NCBI GenBank assembly: GCA_036563505.1
Contig: DATCMH010000016.1
Location: 62,001 to 126,000, forward strand
DNA: 64,000 bases
Direction of reading: 5' to 3'
Source of the DNA: DATCMH01 sp036563505
Lineage (GTDB): Bacteria; Pseudomonadota; Alphaproteobacteria; Rhizobiales; Beijerinckiaceae
Within the stretch, counting starts at the first letter, position 1, and every line of letters starts with the position of its first letter. Both the position numbers and the translations under genes were made by a program. Positions 50,732 to 58,987 of the stretch are shown here, piece by piece. The notes under the pieces are model-generated. The model saw only the letters and a program-made list of their open reading frames with translations, did no database searches and was not told the origin of the DNA.

Positions 50732-50823
50732 TCAGCACGACTGGGGGTGGGGATGAGGCTCAGGGGCCTGATGCGCGCCGAGGCCTGCCATCGTATAGGA
50801 CGACGAGCGATGCCCGGCGACGC

Positions 50824-52368
50824 ATGACCTTGTCCTCCACGCCCGTCCCTCTTCTTGCCCTCGAGGGCATCACCAAGCGCTTCGGCCCGCTCGTCGCCAA
50901 CGATCGCGTCTCGCTCACGCTCGGCCGTGGCGAGATCCTCGCGCTCCTCGGGGAGAACGGGGCCGGCAAGACCACGCTCATGAATATCCTCTTCGGCCAC
51001 TACGTCGCCGACGAGGGGACGATCCAGGTCGCGGATCAAGCAGGGGTGCTGCACCTCCTGCCCTCCGGCCAGCCGCGGGCGGCGCTCGCGGCCGGGATCG
51101 GCATGGTGCACCAGCATTTCGCGCTGGCCGAGAGCCTCACCGTGATCGAGAACGTGGTGCTCGGCACCCGGCCCGTCTGGCGCCCGACCTTGAGGCTCGG
51201 CGCAGCGCGCGAGGCCTTGGGCCGCCTCATGGCCGAGAGCGGGCTCACGGTGTCGCCGGAGGCGCGCGTCGCCGAGCTTTCGGTCGGCGAGAAGCAGCGC
51301 GTCGAGCTCCTGAAAGTGCTCTATCGCGGCGCCCGGGTGCTCGTCCTCGACGAGCCGACCGCCGTGCTCACCCCACAGGAGGCGGAGGGGCTGTTCAAGG
51401 TCCTGCGCCGGCTGGCGGCCGCGGGGCTCGGGGTGATCTTCATCTCGCACAAGCTCGGCGAGGTCCTGGCCCTCGCCGACCGGGTCGCGGTGTTGCGCGG
51501 CGGTCAGAAGGTCGCCGAGCGGCCGGTCGCCGGGGCCGACCGGGCGATGCTCGCAGGCCTGATGGTCGGCCGCGCTGTCGCCCAGAGCCGACGCGAGCCT
51601 CGCGACCCGGGCCGGCCTCTCCTCGAGCTCAAGGGCGCGAGCGCCCGGGGCACCCAGGGCACGGGCCTCGTTGAGGCGTCGCTGACGGTGCGGGAAGGCG
51701 AAATCGTCGGGGTCGCGGGTGTCTCCGGCAACGGCCAGGGCGCGCTCGCCGCCCTTGTCGCGGGCACGGCTCCGCCGACGGCCGGCCGCCTTCTCTTGAA
51801 CGGCGCCGAACTCCGCCGCACGTCGCCGGCCGCGCGGGTGGCGGCGGGCGTCGCCCGCGTCCCGGAGGACCGGCACCGCGAGGGAATCGTCGGTTCGCTC
51901 AGCATCGCCGAGAACCTCGCGCTCGAAACGCTCGACCGCTCCGAGACCCGCCGCTTCGGCTTCCTGCGCCGCGGCGCCCTGCGGCGGCGGGCTCAAGCCG
52001 TGATCGCGGCCTACGACGTGCGCTGCCCGGGCCCGGACGCCCCCATCCGCCAGCTCTCGGGTGGCAACATCCAGAAGCTCATCCTTGCCCGCGGCCTCGA
52101 GCGGAACCCTGCCCTCATCCTCGCCAATCAGCCGACGCGGGGCCTCGACGTCGGCGCGACCGCGGACGTGCACCGTCGGCTCCTCGAGGCGCGCCGGCGG
52201 GGCGCCGGGGTGCTCCTGATCTCGGAGGACCTCGACGAGCTCTTCGCCTTGAGCGATCGCATCGCCGTGATCGCCGGCGGCCGGCTCTCCCCGCCGGAGC
52301 CCACCGACGAGCTCACGCTCGAACGTGTCGGGCTCCTCATGGCCGGGCAGCGGGCGGAGGCCGCGTGA
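50824..52368 (+). CDS. Nucleoside-type ABC transporter ATPase (YufO/RbsA-like, two domains)
   Basis: A 514-aa protein with two ABC domains. The first has Walker A GENGAGKTT, signature LSVGEKQR and Walker B VLVLDEPTAV. The second is the degenerate type with GVSGNGQGA in place of Walker A, signature LSGGNIQK and LANQPTRGLD. This arrangement defines COG3845 transporters for nucleosides or purines (BMP family). Overlaps the first permease by a GTGA junction. No BMP substrate-binding protein gene lies in the operon or nearby, so that subunit must be encoded elsewhere. Confidence 0.9.
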   Translation: MTLSSTPVPLLALEGITKRFGPLVANDRVSLTLGRGEILALLGENGAGKTTLMNILFGHYVADEGTIQVADQAGVLHLLPSGQPRAALAAGIGMVHQHFALAESLTVIENVVLGTRPVWRPTLRLGAAREALGRLMAESGLTVSPEARVAELSVGEKQRVELLKVLYRGARVLVLDEPTAVLTPQEAEGLFKVLRRLAAAGLGVIFISHKLGEVLALADRVAVLRGGQKVAERPVAGADRAMLAGLMVGRAVAQSRREPRDPGRPLLELKGASARGTQGTGLVEASLTVREGEIVGVAGVSGNGQGALAALVAGTAPPTAGRLLLNGAELRRTSPAARVAAGVARVPEDRHREGIVGSLSIAENLALETLDRSETRRFGFLRRGALRRRAQAVIAAYDVRCPGPDAPIRQLSGGNIQKLILARGLERNPALILANQPTRGLDVGATADVHRRLLEARRRGAGVLLISEDLDELFALSDRIAVIAGGRLSPPEPTDELTLERVGLLMAGQRAEAA

Positions 52369-53417
52369 TCCGGTTCGAGACCCGTACCACGCCCTCGCCG
52401 GCGCTGCGCGCGGCGGCGCCCGTCCTGGCGGCCGCGGCGGCGCTCGGCCTCGCTCTGGTGCCGCTGGCCCTCGCCGGCGCGCCGCTCGGCCGGGCGCTGG
52501 TGCTCCTCGTTCAAGGGGCCGCGGGCTCTTCCTTCGCTCTCGCCGAGACCCTGACCCGGGCGACGCCGCTGATCCTCACCGGGCTCGCGGCGGCGCTCGC
52601 CTTCCGCGCCAAGCTCTACAACATCGGAGCGGAGGGCCAGCTCTACGCGGGGGCGCTCGCGGCGGTGACCGTGGGCTCCGGCGCGGTGCAGGGACCACCC
52701 CTCCTTCTCGTGCCTCTCGTGCTGGCGGCAGCGGCGCTCGCCGGCGCCCTCCTGATGCTCGGGCCGGCGCTCCTCAAGGTTCGGCTCGGGGTCGACGAGG
52801 TCGTCACCACGCTGCTTCTCAACTTCGTCGTGCTGCTCTTCGTGCAGCTGATGCTGGAAGGCCCGCTCAAGGACCCTATGGGTGGCGGCTGGCCGCAGAG
52901 CGAGCCCATCCTCGACGCCGCCGCGCTGCCCCCGCTCGTCGAGCGCCTGCGCCTCCATGCCGGTCTCCTCGTCGGGCTTGTGACCGTGGTCCTCGCGCAC
53001 GTCCTCGTCGCGCGCACCGTCGTCGGCCTCAAGATCCGGGCGGTGGGCGAGAACGCGGCGGCAGCGGCCTATGCCGGCATCGGCGTGACGCGGATCACGC
53101 TCCTCGTCGCGGCCCTCTCCGGCGGAGCCGCGGGGCTCGCCGGGGCCTCGGAGGTGGCTGGCCTGAAAGGCTATCTTACCGCCGACCTCTCTCGCGGCTT
53201 CGGCTATTCCGGCATCGTCGTGGCGATGCTGGCGGGGCTCCAGCCTTTGGCCGTGGTGCCCGCCGCGATCTTCATCGCGGGTCTCTTCGTCGGCGCGGAC
53301 ACGATGAGCCGGACCTTGGGCGTCTCGAACTACATCGCCGACCTCATCGTCGCGCTGGCTCTGCTCTGCGTCCTCGTCGGCGGGCTGGCGCTGCGCTACC
53401 GCGTGAGGTGGCGATGA
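52365..53417 (+). CDS. Nucleoside-type ABC transporter permease (YufP-like)
   Basis: A 350-aa BPD_transp_2 permease with about eight to ten membrane segments. AFRAKLYNIGAEGQLYAGAL, RLGVDEVVTTLLLNFVVLLF and LKIRAVGENAAAAAYAGIGV (cytoplasmic coupling segment) are family hallmarks. The GTG start overlaps the ATPase stop. It forms a heterodimeric channel with the next permease, whose ATG overlaps its own stop (ATGA). Confidence 0.92.
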   Translation: MIRFETRTTPSPALRAAAPVLAAAAALGLALVPLALAGAPLGRALVLLVQGAAGSSFALAETLTRATPLILTGLAAALAFRAKLYNIGAEGQLYAGALAAVTVGSGAVQGPPLLLVPLVLAAAALAGALLMLGPALLKVRLGVDEVVTTLLLNFVVLLFVQLMLEGPLKDPMGGGWPQSEPILDAAALPPLVERLRLHAGLLVGLVTVVLAHVLVARTVVGLKIRAVGENAAAAAYAGIGVTRITLLVAALSGGAAGLAGASEVAGLKGYLTADLSRGFGYSGIVVAMLAGLQPLAVVPAAIFIAGLFVGADTMSRTLGVSNYIADLIVALALLCVLVGGLALRYRVRWR

Positions 53418-54358
53418 GCGCCCTTCTCGACATCCTCGCCTCGGCGAGTTTCTGGGCCGCGGCGGTGCGGATCGCGACGCCGCTGCTCTTCGGGGTCTTG
53501 GGCGCGCTGATCTGCGAGCGGGCCGGCGTGCTCAACCTCGGGATCGAGGGTATCTTCACGGCAGGAGCCCTCGCCGGCTGGCTCACGGTTTACCTCGGCG
53601 GCTCGCTCTGGCTCGGCGTCCTCGTCGCGGCGCTGACGGGGGCGGGATTCGGGCTCCTGCACGCCCTTCTCACCGTGCCGCTGGGCCTGTCGCAGCACGT
53701 CACCGGCATCGGCATCACCCTGCTCGCCACGAGCACCGCCTATTTCGGCTACCGCGTCGCCTTGCCCACCGTCGCGAGCCCGCCCCGCATCGAGCCCTTC
53801 GCGCCGCTGAGCATCCCCGGCCTCTCCGACCTGCCGTTCCTCGGTCCGGTGCTGTTCCAGCAGACGGCGCTCACCTACCTCGCGCTGTTCCTTTTCGCCC
53901 TTTCGGCCTACGTCCTCGCGCGGACGCCGCTCGGCCTGGCGCTGCGCGCGGCGGGCGAGAACCCCGCCGCCGTCGAGGCGCAGGGGCTCGACGTGCATCG
54001 CCTGCGCATCGGCGCGGTGGTGGCGGGATCGGCGCTGATGGCGCTCGGCGGCGCCTTCCTCACCATGGCGGCTTTCAACGCCTTCTTCTTCGAGATGACG
54101 AACGGGCGCGGCTGGATCTGCATCGCGCTCACCGTCTTCGCCTCCTGGCGGCCGGGCAAGGCGCTTGTCGGGGCGCTCCTCTTCGGTGCCTTCGACGCCT
54201 TCCAGGTGCGCCTGCAGACGGTGGCGGGCGGCCTCGTGCCGGGTCAGGTCTTCCTGATGCTGCCCTACCTTCTCTCCATCCTCGCCCTCGTGCTGGTGGC
54301 GCGCCGGGCGGATTACCCGAAAGCGCTGATGGTGCCGTACATCAAGGGGCAGCGGTGA
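53414..54358 (+). CDS. Nucleoside-type ABC transporter permease (YufQ-like)
   Basis: A 314-aa BPD_transp_2 permease, partner of the preceding one. Typical blocks are ICERAGVLNLGIEGIFTAGALA, GLSQHVTGIGITLLATS, GLALRAAGENPAAVEAQGLDVHRLRIGAV and NGRGWICIALTVFASWRPGKALVGALLFG. The N- and C-termini match the usual YufQ boundaries. A dispersed repeat begins 9 bases after the stop and the codA gene lies 428 bases downstream. Confidence 0.92.
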   Translation: MSALLDILASASFWAAAVRIATPLLFGVLGALICERAGVLNLGIEGIFTAGALAGWLTVYLGGSLWLGVLVAALTGAGFGLLHALLTVPLGLSQHVTGIGITLLATSTAYFGYRVALPTVASPPRIEPFAPLSIPGLSDLPFLGPVLFQQTALTYLALFLFALSAYVLARTPLGLALRAAGENPAAVEAQGLDVHRLRIGAVVAGSALMALGGAFLTMAAFNAFFFEMTNGRGWICIALTVFASWRPGKALVGALLFGAFDAFQVRLQTVAGGLVPGQVFLMLPYLLSILALVLVARRADYPKALMVPYIKGQR

Positions 54359-54366
54359 TGCTTCCT

Positions 54367-54772
54367 GTCATTCCGGGGCGGCGAAGCCGAGCCCGGAATA
54401 CGACTGGGCCGGATGGATCGGCATGCCCTACTTCGTCTATCTCCTCGCGAACCGCCGTGCCGGTACTCTCTATCTCGGGGTAACGAACAACCTCGGTCGC
54501 CGCGTGTGGGAGCACAAGACGAAGATGAACTCGGGCTTCACGGCCCGCTACGCCGTCGACCGTCTCGTCTGGTACGAGACCTACGAGCGCGTTGACGAGG
54601 CGATCGCCCGGGAGAAGGACATCAAGAAGTGGCGACGTGCCTGGAAGCTGCGTCTCATCGAAGCGATGAATCCGGGTTGGTCAGATCTCTACCAGCAACT
54701 GAACCAATGAGGGCGGCTGGCGCTTCGGCTTGCCCGTGGATTCCGGGCTCCGCTGCGCGGCCCCGGAATGAC
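54367..54772 (+). mobile_element. Candidate R1 palindrome/GIY-YIG element (R1 copy D with gene between the arms)
   Basis: The left arm GTCATTCCGGGGCGGCGAAG... starts at 54367 and the right arm ...CGCGGCCCCGGAATGAC ends at 54772. Between the two arms lies a complete 95-aa GIY-YIG gene. In copies A, B and C the same arms enclose only 16-50 bases without a gene. Downstream of the left arm the segment GACTGGGCCGGA is the same as in the loop of copy B. This suggests either gene capture by a repeat or gene-free derivatives of a parent element. No target-site duplication is visible at the ends. Confidence 0.55.
54423..54710 (+). CDS. GIY-YIG nuclease superfamily protein (COG2827/YhbQ-like)
   Basis: A 95-aa single-domain GIY-YIG protein. 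Motif positions are VYLL (Tyr6), LYLGVTNNLGRRVWEH (Tyr17-Leu-Gly19, Arg26, His31), and REKDIKKW with the catalytic Glu64. Thus all key residues of the domain are present. Length equals the minimal UvrC-like/YhbQ group. It is located precisely within the arms of an R1 palindrome. Biochemical role of such proteins in alphaproteobacteria is unknown; DNA structure-specific cutting is the family expectation. Confidence 0.9.
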   Translation: MPYFVYLLANRRAGTLYLGVTNNLGRRVWEHKTKMNSGFTARYAVDRLVWYETYERVDEAIAREKDIKKWRRAWKLRLIEAMNPGWSDLYQQLNQ

Positions 54773-54786
54773 GGAGAAACCTCCTG

Positions 54787-56088
54787 ATGACCGTCGACCT
54801 CCTCATCCGCAATGCCGCCCTGCCCGACGGACGCACGGGCCAGGACATCGCCGTCGCCGACGGTCGCATCGCCGCCGTGGAGCGGAGCATCCAGGCCGAG
54901 GCGGGCCGGGTGATCGACGCCGAGGGCTGCCTCATCGCGCCGCCCTTCGTCGACGTGCATTTCCACATGGACGCGACGCTGTCGCTCGGCCTGCCGCGGC
55001 TCAACCAATCCGGTACCTTGTTGGAGGGCATCGCGCTCTGGGGCGAGTTGAAGCCCTACCTCACGCAGGACGCGGTGATCGAGCGGGCGCTAGCCTATTG
55101 CGACCTCGCGGTCTCGCAGGGGCTCCTCGCAATCCGCAGCCACGTCGACGTCTGCGACGACCGGCTGCTCGCCGTCGAGGCGCTCCTCGAGGTGAAGCGC
55201 CAGGTCGCGCCCTACCTCGACCTGCAGCTCGTCGCCTTCCCGCAGGACGGCTACTACCGCTCGCCCAGCGCCGTGGCGAACCTGGAGCGGGCGCTGGACA
55301 TGGGCGTCGACGTGGTCGGCGGCATTCCCCATTTCGAGCGTACCATGGCCGACGGCGCGGCCTCCGTGCGGGCGCTCTGCGAGGTTGCGGCAAAGCGCGG
55401 GCTTCGCGTCGACCTCCACTGCGACGAGACGGACGACCCGCTCTCGCGGCACATCGAGACCCTGGCTTACGAGACGCAGCGCCTCGGGCTGCAGGGGCGG
55501 GTGGCGGGCTCCCACCTCACCTCCATGCATTCCATGGACAATTACTACGTCTCGAAGCTCCTGCCCCTCATGGCGGAAGCGGGCGTCGCGGCAATCGCCA
55601 ACCCGCTCATCAACATCGTCATCCAGGGCCGGCACGATACCTACCCGAAGCGGCGCGGCCTCACCCGCATCCCCGAGATGCGGAGCCACGACATCCTTTG
55701 CGCCTTGGGGCACGACTGCGTCATGGACCCTTGGTACTCGCTGGGCTCCGGCGACATGCTGGAGGTCGCCCACATGGCGGTCCATGTGGGCCACATGACG
55801 AGCCGCGAGGCGATGCGTTTCTGCTTCGATGCGGTGACCGCGAACCCGGCGAAGATCATGGGCCTCGACGGCTACGGCCTGGAGCCCGGTTGCCACGCCG
55901 ACCTCGTGGTGCTGCAGGCCAAGGATCCGATCGAGGCGATCCGCCTCAAAAGCCCGCGGCTCGCCGTGGTGCGCCGCGGGCGCGTCATCGCCGAGACGCC
56001 CCGGCAGGTCACGCGGCTTTCCCTCGACGGACGCCCCGCCGCCGTCGACCGGGCCCTCCTCACGGCGCCGATCGGACCGCCTCGGTGA
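54787..56088 (+). CDS. codA: Cytosine deaminase CodA
   Basis: A 433-aa amidohydrolase closely matching CodA. The metal ligands occur in VDVHFHMDATLSLGLPRLNQSG (HxH), VDLHCDETDD (His and catalytic Glu), VAGSHLTSMHSMDNYYV (His) and LGHDCVMDPWYSLGSGDML (Asp). It converts cytosine to uracil plus ammonia, and many members accept isocytosine or 5-methylcytosine. Together with the nucleoside ABC transporter just upstream it forms a pyrimidine salvage or nitrogen-acquisition unit. The GIY-YIG/R1 element lies between the transporter and this gene and may break the original operon. Confidence 0.92.
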   Translation: MTVDLLIRNAALPDGRTGQDIAVADGRIAAVERSIQAEAGRVIDAEGCLIAPPFVDVHFHMDATLSLGLPRLNQSGTLLEGIALWGELKPYLTQDAVIERALAYCDLAVSQGLLAIRSHVDVCDDRLLAVEALLEVKRQVAPYLDLQLVAFPQDGYYRSPSAVANLERALDMGVDVVGGIPHFERTMADGAASVRALCEVAAKRGLRVDLHCDETDDPLSRHIETLAYETQRLGLQGRVAGSHLTSMHSMDNYYVSKLLPLMAEAGVAAIANPLINIVIQGRHDTYPKRRGLTRIPEMRSHDILCALGHDCVMDPWYSLGSGDMLEVAHMAVHVGHMTSREAMRFCFDAVTANPAKIMGLDGYGLEPGCHADLVVLQAKDPIEAIRLKSPRLAVVRRGRVIAETPRQVTRLSLDGRPAAVDRALLTAPIGPPR

Positions 56089-56333
56089 GCGGCCTCGTCT
56101 GGACGCAAGAGGAGGTGGCCGGCGTGCCCCTGCGCCGCTCCGTCGGCCGGGCCGGCGCGGTCGAGGCGGGCGCCGTCGAGTTCGACGGCTCGAACGGGCT
56201 CTGGGTCTGGTCGAGCCCTCTCGCCGAGGATGCCTGGGGCTGGGCGCCGACGGAGGCCGGCGCCCGGCAGGCCCTCGAGCTCTGGCTCAAGGGCTGGCTC
56301 GAGAACTTTCGGGCGCTGCGCGACGGCGTGTGA
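56085..56333 (+). CDS. Small hypothetical protein, 82 aa, coupled to codA
   Basis: The ORF starts with GTG 56085, overlapping the codA stop as GTGA, and ends 4 bases before the convergent cynS stop. It begins VSGLVWTQEEVAGVPL, is rich in Trp and Ala (GLWVWSSPLAEDAWGWAPTE) and ends LWLKGWLENFRALRDGV, suggesting a helical C-terminus. No signal peptide. I do not recognise the family. Overlap and reading-frame length support a real gene. Confidence 0.6.
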   Translation: MSGLVWTQEEVAGVPLRRSVGRAGAVEAGAVEFDGSNGLWVWSSPLAEDAWGWAPTEAGARQALELWLKGWLENFRALRDGV

Positions 56334-56337
56334 CGGC

Positions 56338-56826
56338 TCAGGCCTCCTTGAAGCCGTAGTCGGGGATGCCGTCCTCGTTGCCGTAATATTTGTAGGGCAG
56401 GAACTTGCCCGACATGCCGATCTTCACCCGGTCGCCCTTGTTGTGCGGCTGACGCTCGATCGTCATGTCGAAGTCGATCGCCGACATGATGCCGTCGCCG
56501 AACTCCTCCTGGATCAGCTCCTTCCAGGCCGGGCCGTTGACCATCACCATCTCGTAGAAGCGGTAGAGGAGCGGGTCGGTGGGCGGCATCGGCGTGCCCG
56601 TGCCGCGGTAGGGGATCTCGTTGAGCATGCGCTCCTCGACCTCCGAGAGGCCGAAGAGGTCCGCCGCCTTCTTGGCAAGCGGCTTCGGCAGCTTCATCTG
56701 GCCGAGCAGGGCGCCGACGGTGAGCACCTCGGACAGCCCGCCGATCTCGGTGGTGATCTCCTTCCAGGTCCAGCCGCGCTCGCGCTTGATGTCGAGGATC
56801 TTTTCCGTGAGCTGTTCGCGTTTCAT
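56338..56826 (-). CDS. cynS: Cyanate hydratase (cyanase) CynS
   Basis: A 162-aa cyanase that converts cyanate and bicarbonate into ammonia and CO2. The catalytic triad is Arg89 and Glu92 (YRFYEMV) and Ser115 (GIMSAIDFDM), matching E. coli R96/E99/S122 with a uniform shift of seven residues. The N-terminal helical domain (WTWKEITTEIGG) and final GKFLPYKYYG complete the fold. It is the last gene of a cyanate/nitrate ABC operon read from 60.35 kb, but 158 bases of repeats lie between it and the ATPase gene. Confidence 0.95.
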   Translation of the reverse strand: MKREQLTEKILDIKRERGWTWKEITTEIGGLSEVLTVGALLGQMKLPKPLAKKAADLFGLSEVEERMLNEIPYRGTGTPMPPTDPLLYRFYEMVMVNGPAWKELIQEEFGDGIMSAIDFDMTIERQPHNKGDRVKIGMSGKFLPYKYYGNEDGIPDYGFKEA

Positions 56827-56843
56827 GGGTTCCTCCGATGTAG

Positions 56844-57050
56844 GCGAATGGTGAGTGGCGAATGGCGAGTGGCTTCAACCTTGTCATGACCGGGCTTGAC
56901 CCGGTCATCTCGGCGCGTTGGTCCCGGGTTCTCGAACCGGGATGGCCGGGTCGAGCCCGGCCATGACAGAGGACAGGGCGAGCCTCACTCCCCGGCCAGC
57001 CGCCACGGCTCCGCAGCGTCGCCACTCGCCATTCGCCATTCGCTACTCAC
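56844..57050. repeat. Composite repeat: R5 heptamer arms around an R2 palindrome
   Basis: Left R5 arm: GCGAATG GTGAGTG GCGAATG GCGAGTG (56844-56871). Right R5 arm: reverse complements of GTGAGTA GCGAATG GCGAATG GCGAGTG (57023-57050). Between them an R2 unit: GTCATGACCGGGCTTGACCCGG...GATGGCCGGGTCGAGCCCGGCCATGAC (56883-56967). The right arm lies within the 3' end of the ABC ATPase gene and codes for part of its C-terminus. Confidence 0.85.
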
Positions 57051-57902
57051 CTCCTCCCCCGGCCTCACCACCGGCGGACGGCGCGGGTCGTAGCCCTCCG
57101 GCGGCGCGTCCCGGAACGTGCGCGAGCGGGTGACGAGGAAGTCGATGAGGTGGTTGCGTAAGCCGTAGTAGCGGGGGTGCTTGTGGAGGTCGGTGCGCGA
57201 GCGGTCCTTCGACAGCGGGTTCTCGACGATCTCGGCCACCTTGGCGCCCGGGCCGTTCGTCATGAGCACGATGCGGTCGGCGAGATACATCGCCTCGTCG
57301 ACGTCGTGGGTGATCATGAAGGTGGTCTGGCCCCGCTCCAGGCAGACGCGCCGCGCCTCGTCCTGGAGGGTGCCGCGGGTGAGCGCGTCGAGCGCCGAGA
57401 AGGGCTCGTCCATGAGCAGGATCTTGGGCTCGATGGCGAGCGCCCGGGCGATACCGACGCGCTGCTTCATGCCGCCTGACAGCTCCGCCGGGCGCTTGTG
57501 CTCGGAGCCGGCGAGCCCCACCGTCGCGATAGCTTGTCGCGCCCGCTCCTCCACCTCCGCCTTCGGCGCCTTCCGCCAGCGAGACGAGACCGCGTAGGCG
57601 ACGTTGCCGAGAACGCTGCGCCAGGGCAGGAGGGCGTGGCCCTGGAAGATCACGGCGCGGTCGAGGCTCGGCCCCTCGATCGCCTGTCCGTCGACGATGA
57701 CGACGCCCTCGGAGGGCGCATCGAGGCCGGCGAGGATGTTGAGCACCGTCGTCTTGCCGCAGCCCGAATGGCCGATCATGCAGACGAACTCGCCCCGCCG
57801 CACGGGCAGCCAGAGGTCCTCGAAGATCGTGGTCTGGCGGCCGCCCGGCGCGGGATAGCGGCGCGCGATGCCCTCGATGGAGATGAACTTCTCGTCGGCC
57901 AC
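56985..57902 (-). CDS. cynD: Nitrate/cyanate ABC transporter ATPase (NrtD/CynD type)
   Basis: A 305-aa ATPase with Walker A GHSGCGKTT, signature LSGGMKQR, Walker B ILLMDEPFSALDAL and switch MITHDVDEAM, and the family stretch MTNGPGAKVAEIVENP. It energises uptake of cyanate or nitrate together with the permease and binding protein genes upstream. The last 23 residues or so (EEVSSEWRMASGDAAEPW...) are encoded by the R5 repeat at 57023-57050 and its flank, and do not belong to the ABC domain. The domain itself is complete, so the enzyme should still work. Confidence 0.88.
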   Translation of the reverse strand: MADEKFISIEGIARRYPAPGGRQTTIFEDLWLPVRRGEFVCMIGHSGCGKTTVLNILAGLDAPSEGVVIVDGQAIEGPSLDRAVIFQGHALLPWRSVLGNVAYAVSSRWRKAPKAEVEERARQAIATVGLAGSEHKRPAELSGGMKQRVGIARALAIEPKILLMDEPFSALDALTRGTLQDEARRVCLERGQTTFMITHDVDEAMYLADRIVLMTNGPGAKVAEIVENPLSKDRSRTDLHKHPRYYGLRNHLIDFLVTRSRTFRDAPPEGYDPRRPPVVRPGEEVSSEWRMASGDAAEPWRLAGE

Positions 57903-57906
57903 GCCT

Positions 57907-58740
57907 CTACTCCGGGAAGGTGACGAGGCGCTGCGCGCGGGCGAGCGCCTGGTCGAGGGTCATGCCGACGAGGCCGATCACCAGGATCGAGGTGATCACG
58001 TTGGTGATCGAGAGGTTGTTCCACTCGTTCCAGACGAAGTAGCCGATGCCGGTGCCGCCGACCAACATCTCGGCCGCCACGATGACGAGCCACGCGATGC
58101 CGATGGAGATGCGCATGCCGGTGAGGATGGTGGGCGCTGCCGCCGGCAGGATGACGGTGAAGGCGCGGCGCACCGGCCCGACCTGCAGCGTCCGGGCCAC
58201 GTTGAGCCACTCTTTCCGCACGCTCGCGACGCCGAAGGCCGTGTTGATCATCATCGGCCAAAGCGAACAGATGAAGATCACGAAAATCGCCGAGATGCCC
58301 GAGTCCTTGATCGTGTAGAGGGCGAGCGGCATCCAGGCCAAAGGCGAGACGGGCTTCATCACCTGGATGAAGGGGTCGAGGGCCCGGCTCATCAGCGGCG
58401 ACATGCCGATGAGGAAGCCGACCGGGATCGCGACCAGAACGGCGAGCAGATAGCCGAGGCCCACCCGGCCGATCGAATAGGCGAGCTGGACGCCGATGCC
58501 CTTGTCGTTGGCGCCCTTGACGTAGAACGGGTCCTTGAGGTGGCCCCAGATCGTCGCCGCGACATCAAGCGGCCCCGGCATGGCGGACTTGCCCGTCGTG
58601 GCGGTGAGCCCCATCAGCTTGGCGTATTCCGGATCCATCGCCTGCGTCGGCCCGGACCCTTGCGTGCCGACATGCCAGGTGAGGAGGAAGGCGGCGAGGA
58701 TCGCGAGGGAGACGATCCCGGCGCGGAGGTTGAGGGTCAT
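57907..58740 (-). CDS. cynB: Nitrate/cyanate ABC transporter permease (NrtB/CynB type)
   Basis: A 277-aa BPD_transp_1 permease with about six membrane segments. After an N-terminal anchor (LRAGIVSLAILAAFLLTWHVG) there is a periplasmic segment (AMDPEYAKLMGLTATTGKSAMPGPLDV), then VMKPVSPLAWMPLALY and the coupling loop VARTLQVGPVRRAFTVILPAAAPTILTGMRISIGIAWLVIVAAEM, all characteristic of NrtB/CynB permeases. Four bases separate it from the ATPase gene. An R3 repeat block lies between it and the binding-protein gene. Confidence 0.9.
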   Translation of the reverse strand: MTLNLRAGIVSLAILAAFLLTWHVGTQGSGPTQAMDPEYAKLMGLTATTGKSAMPGPLDVAATIWGHLKDPFYVKGANDKGIGVQLAYSIGRVGLGYLLAVLVAIPVGFLIGMSPLMSRALDPFIQVMKPVSPLAWMPLALYTIKDSGISAIFVIFICSLWPMMINTAFGVASVRKEWLNVARTLQVGPVRRAFTVILPAAAPTILTGMRISIGIAWLVIVAAEMLVGGTGIGYFVWNEWNNLSITNVITSILVIGLVGMTLDQALARAQRLVTFPE

Positions 58741-58762
58741 GGGCCGCCCCGCCGCAGAACGC

Positions 58763-58970
58763 CCGTCCCCTCTCCCCTTGCGGGAGAGGGTGGCCCCGCG
58801 AAGCGGGGTCGGGAGAGGGGTGCGCCGAAGGCGCTCGCGAAGCGAAGGGGCACGCTGGATCGGCAAGATGCTGATCGGCTGGCGCCGTGCGCCCCGGACG
58901 GGGCGCTCCCCCTCTCCCGACCCTCGCTGACGCGAGGGCCACCCTCCCCCTCCAGGGGGGAGGGAAGGTG
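58763..58970. repeat. R3-family repeat block within the cyanate/nitrate operon
   Basis: CCCGTCCCCTCTCCCCTTGCGGGAGAGGGTGG plus CCCCGCGAAGCGGGG (58763-58805), then a distal inverted unit CCCTCTCCCGACCCTCGCTGACGCGAGGGCCACCCTCCCCCTCCAGGGGGGAGGG (58911-58963). It sits between the binding-protein and permease genes of one operon, as at 30.8 kb. No gene is seen. Confidence 0.78.
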
Positions 58971-58987
58971 CGCGATGACGAGGCGCA

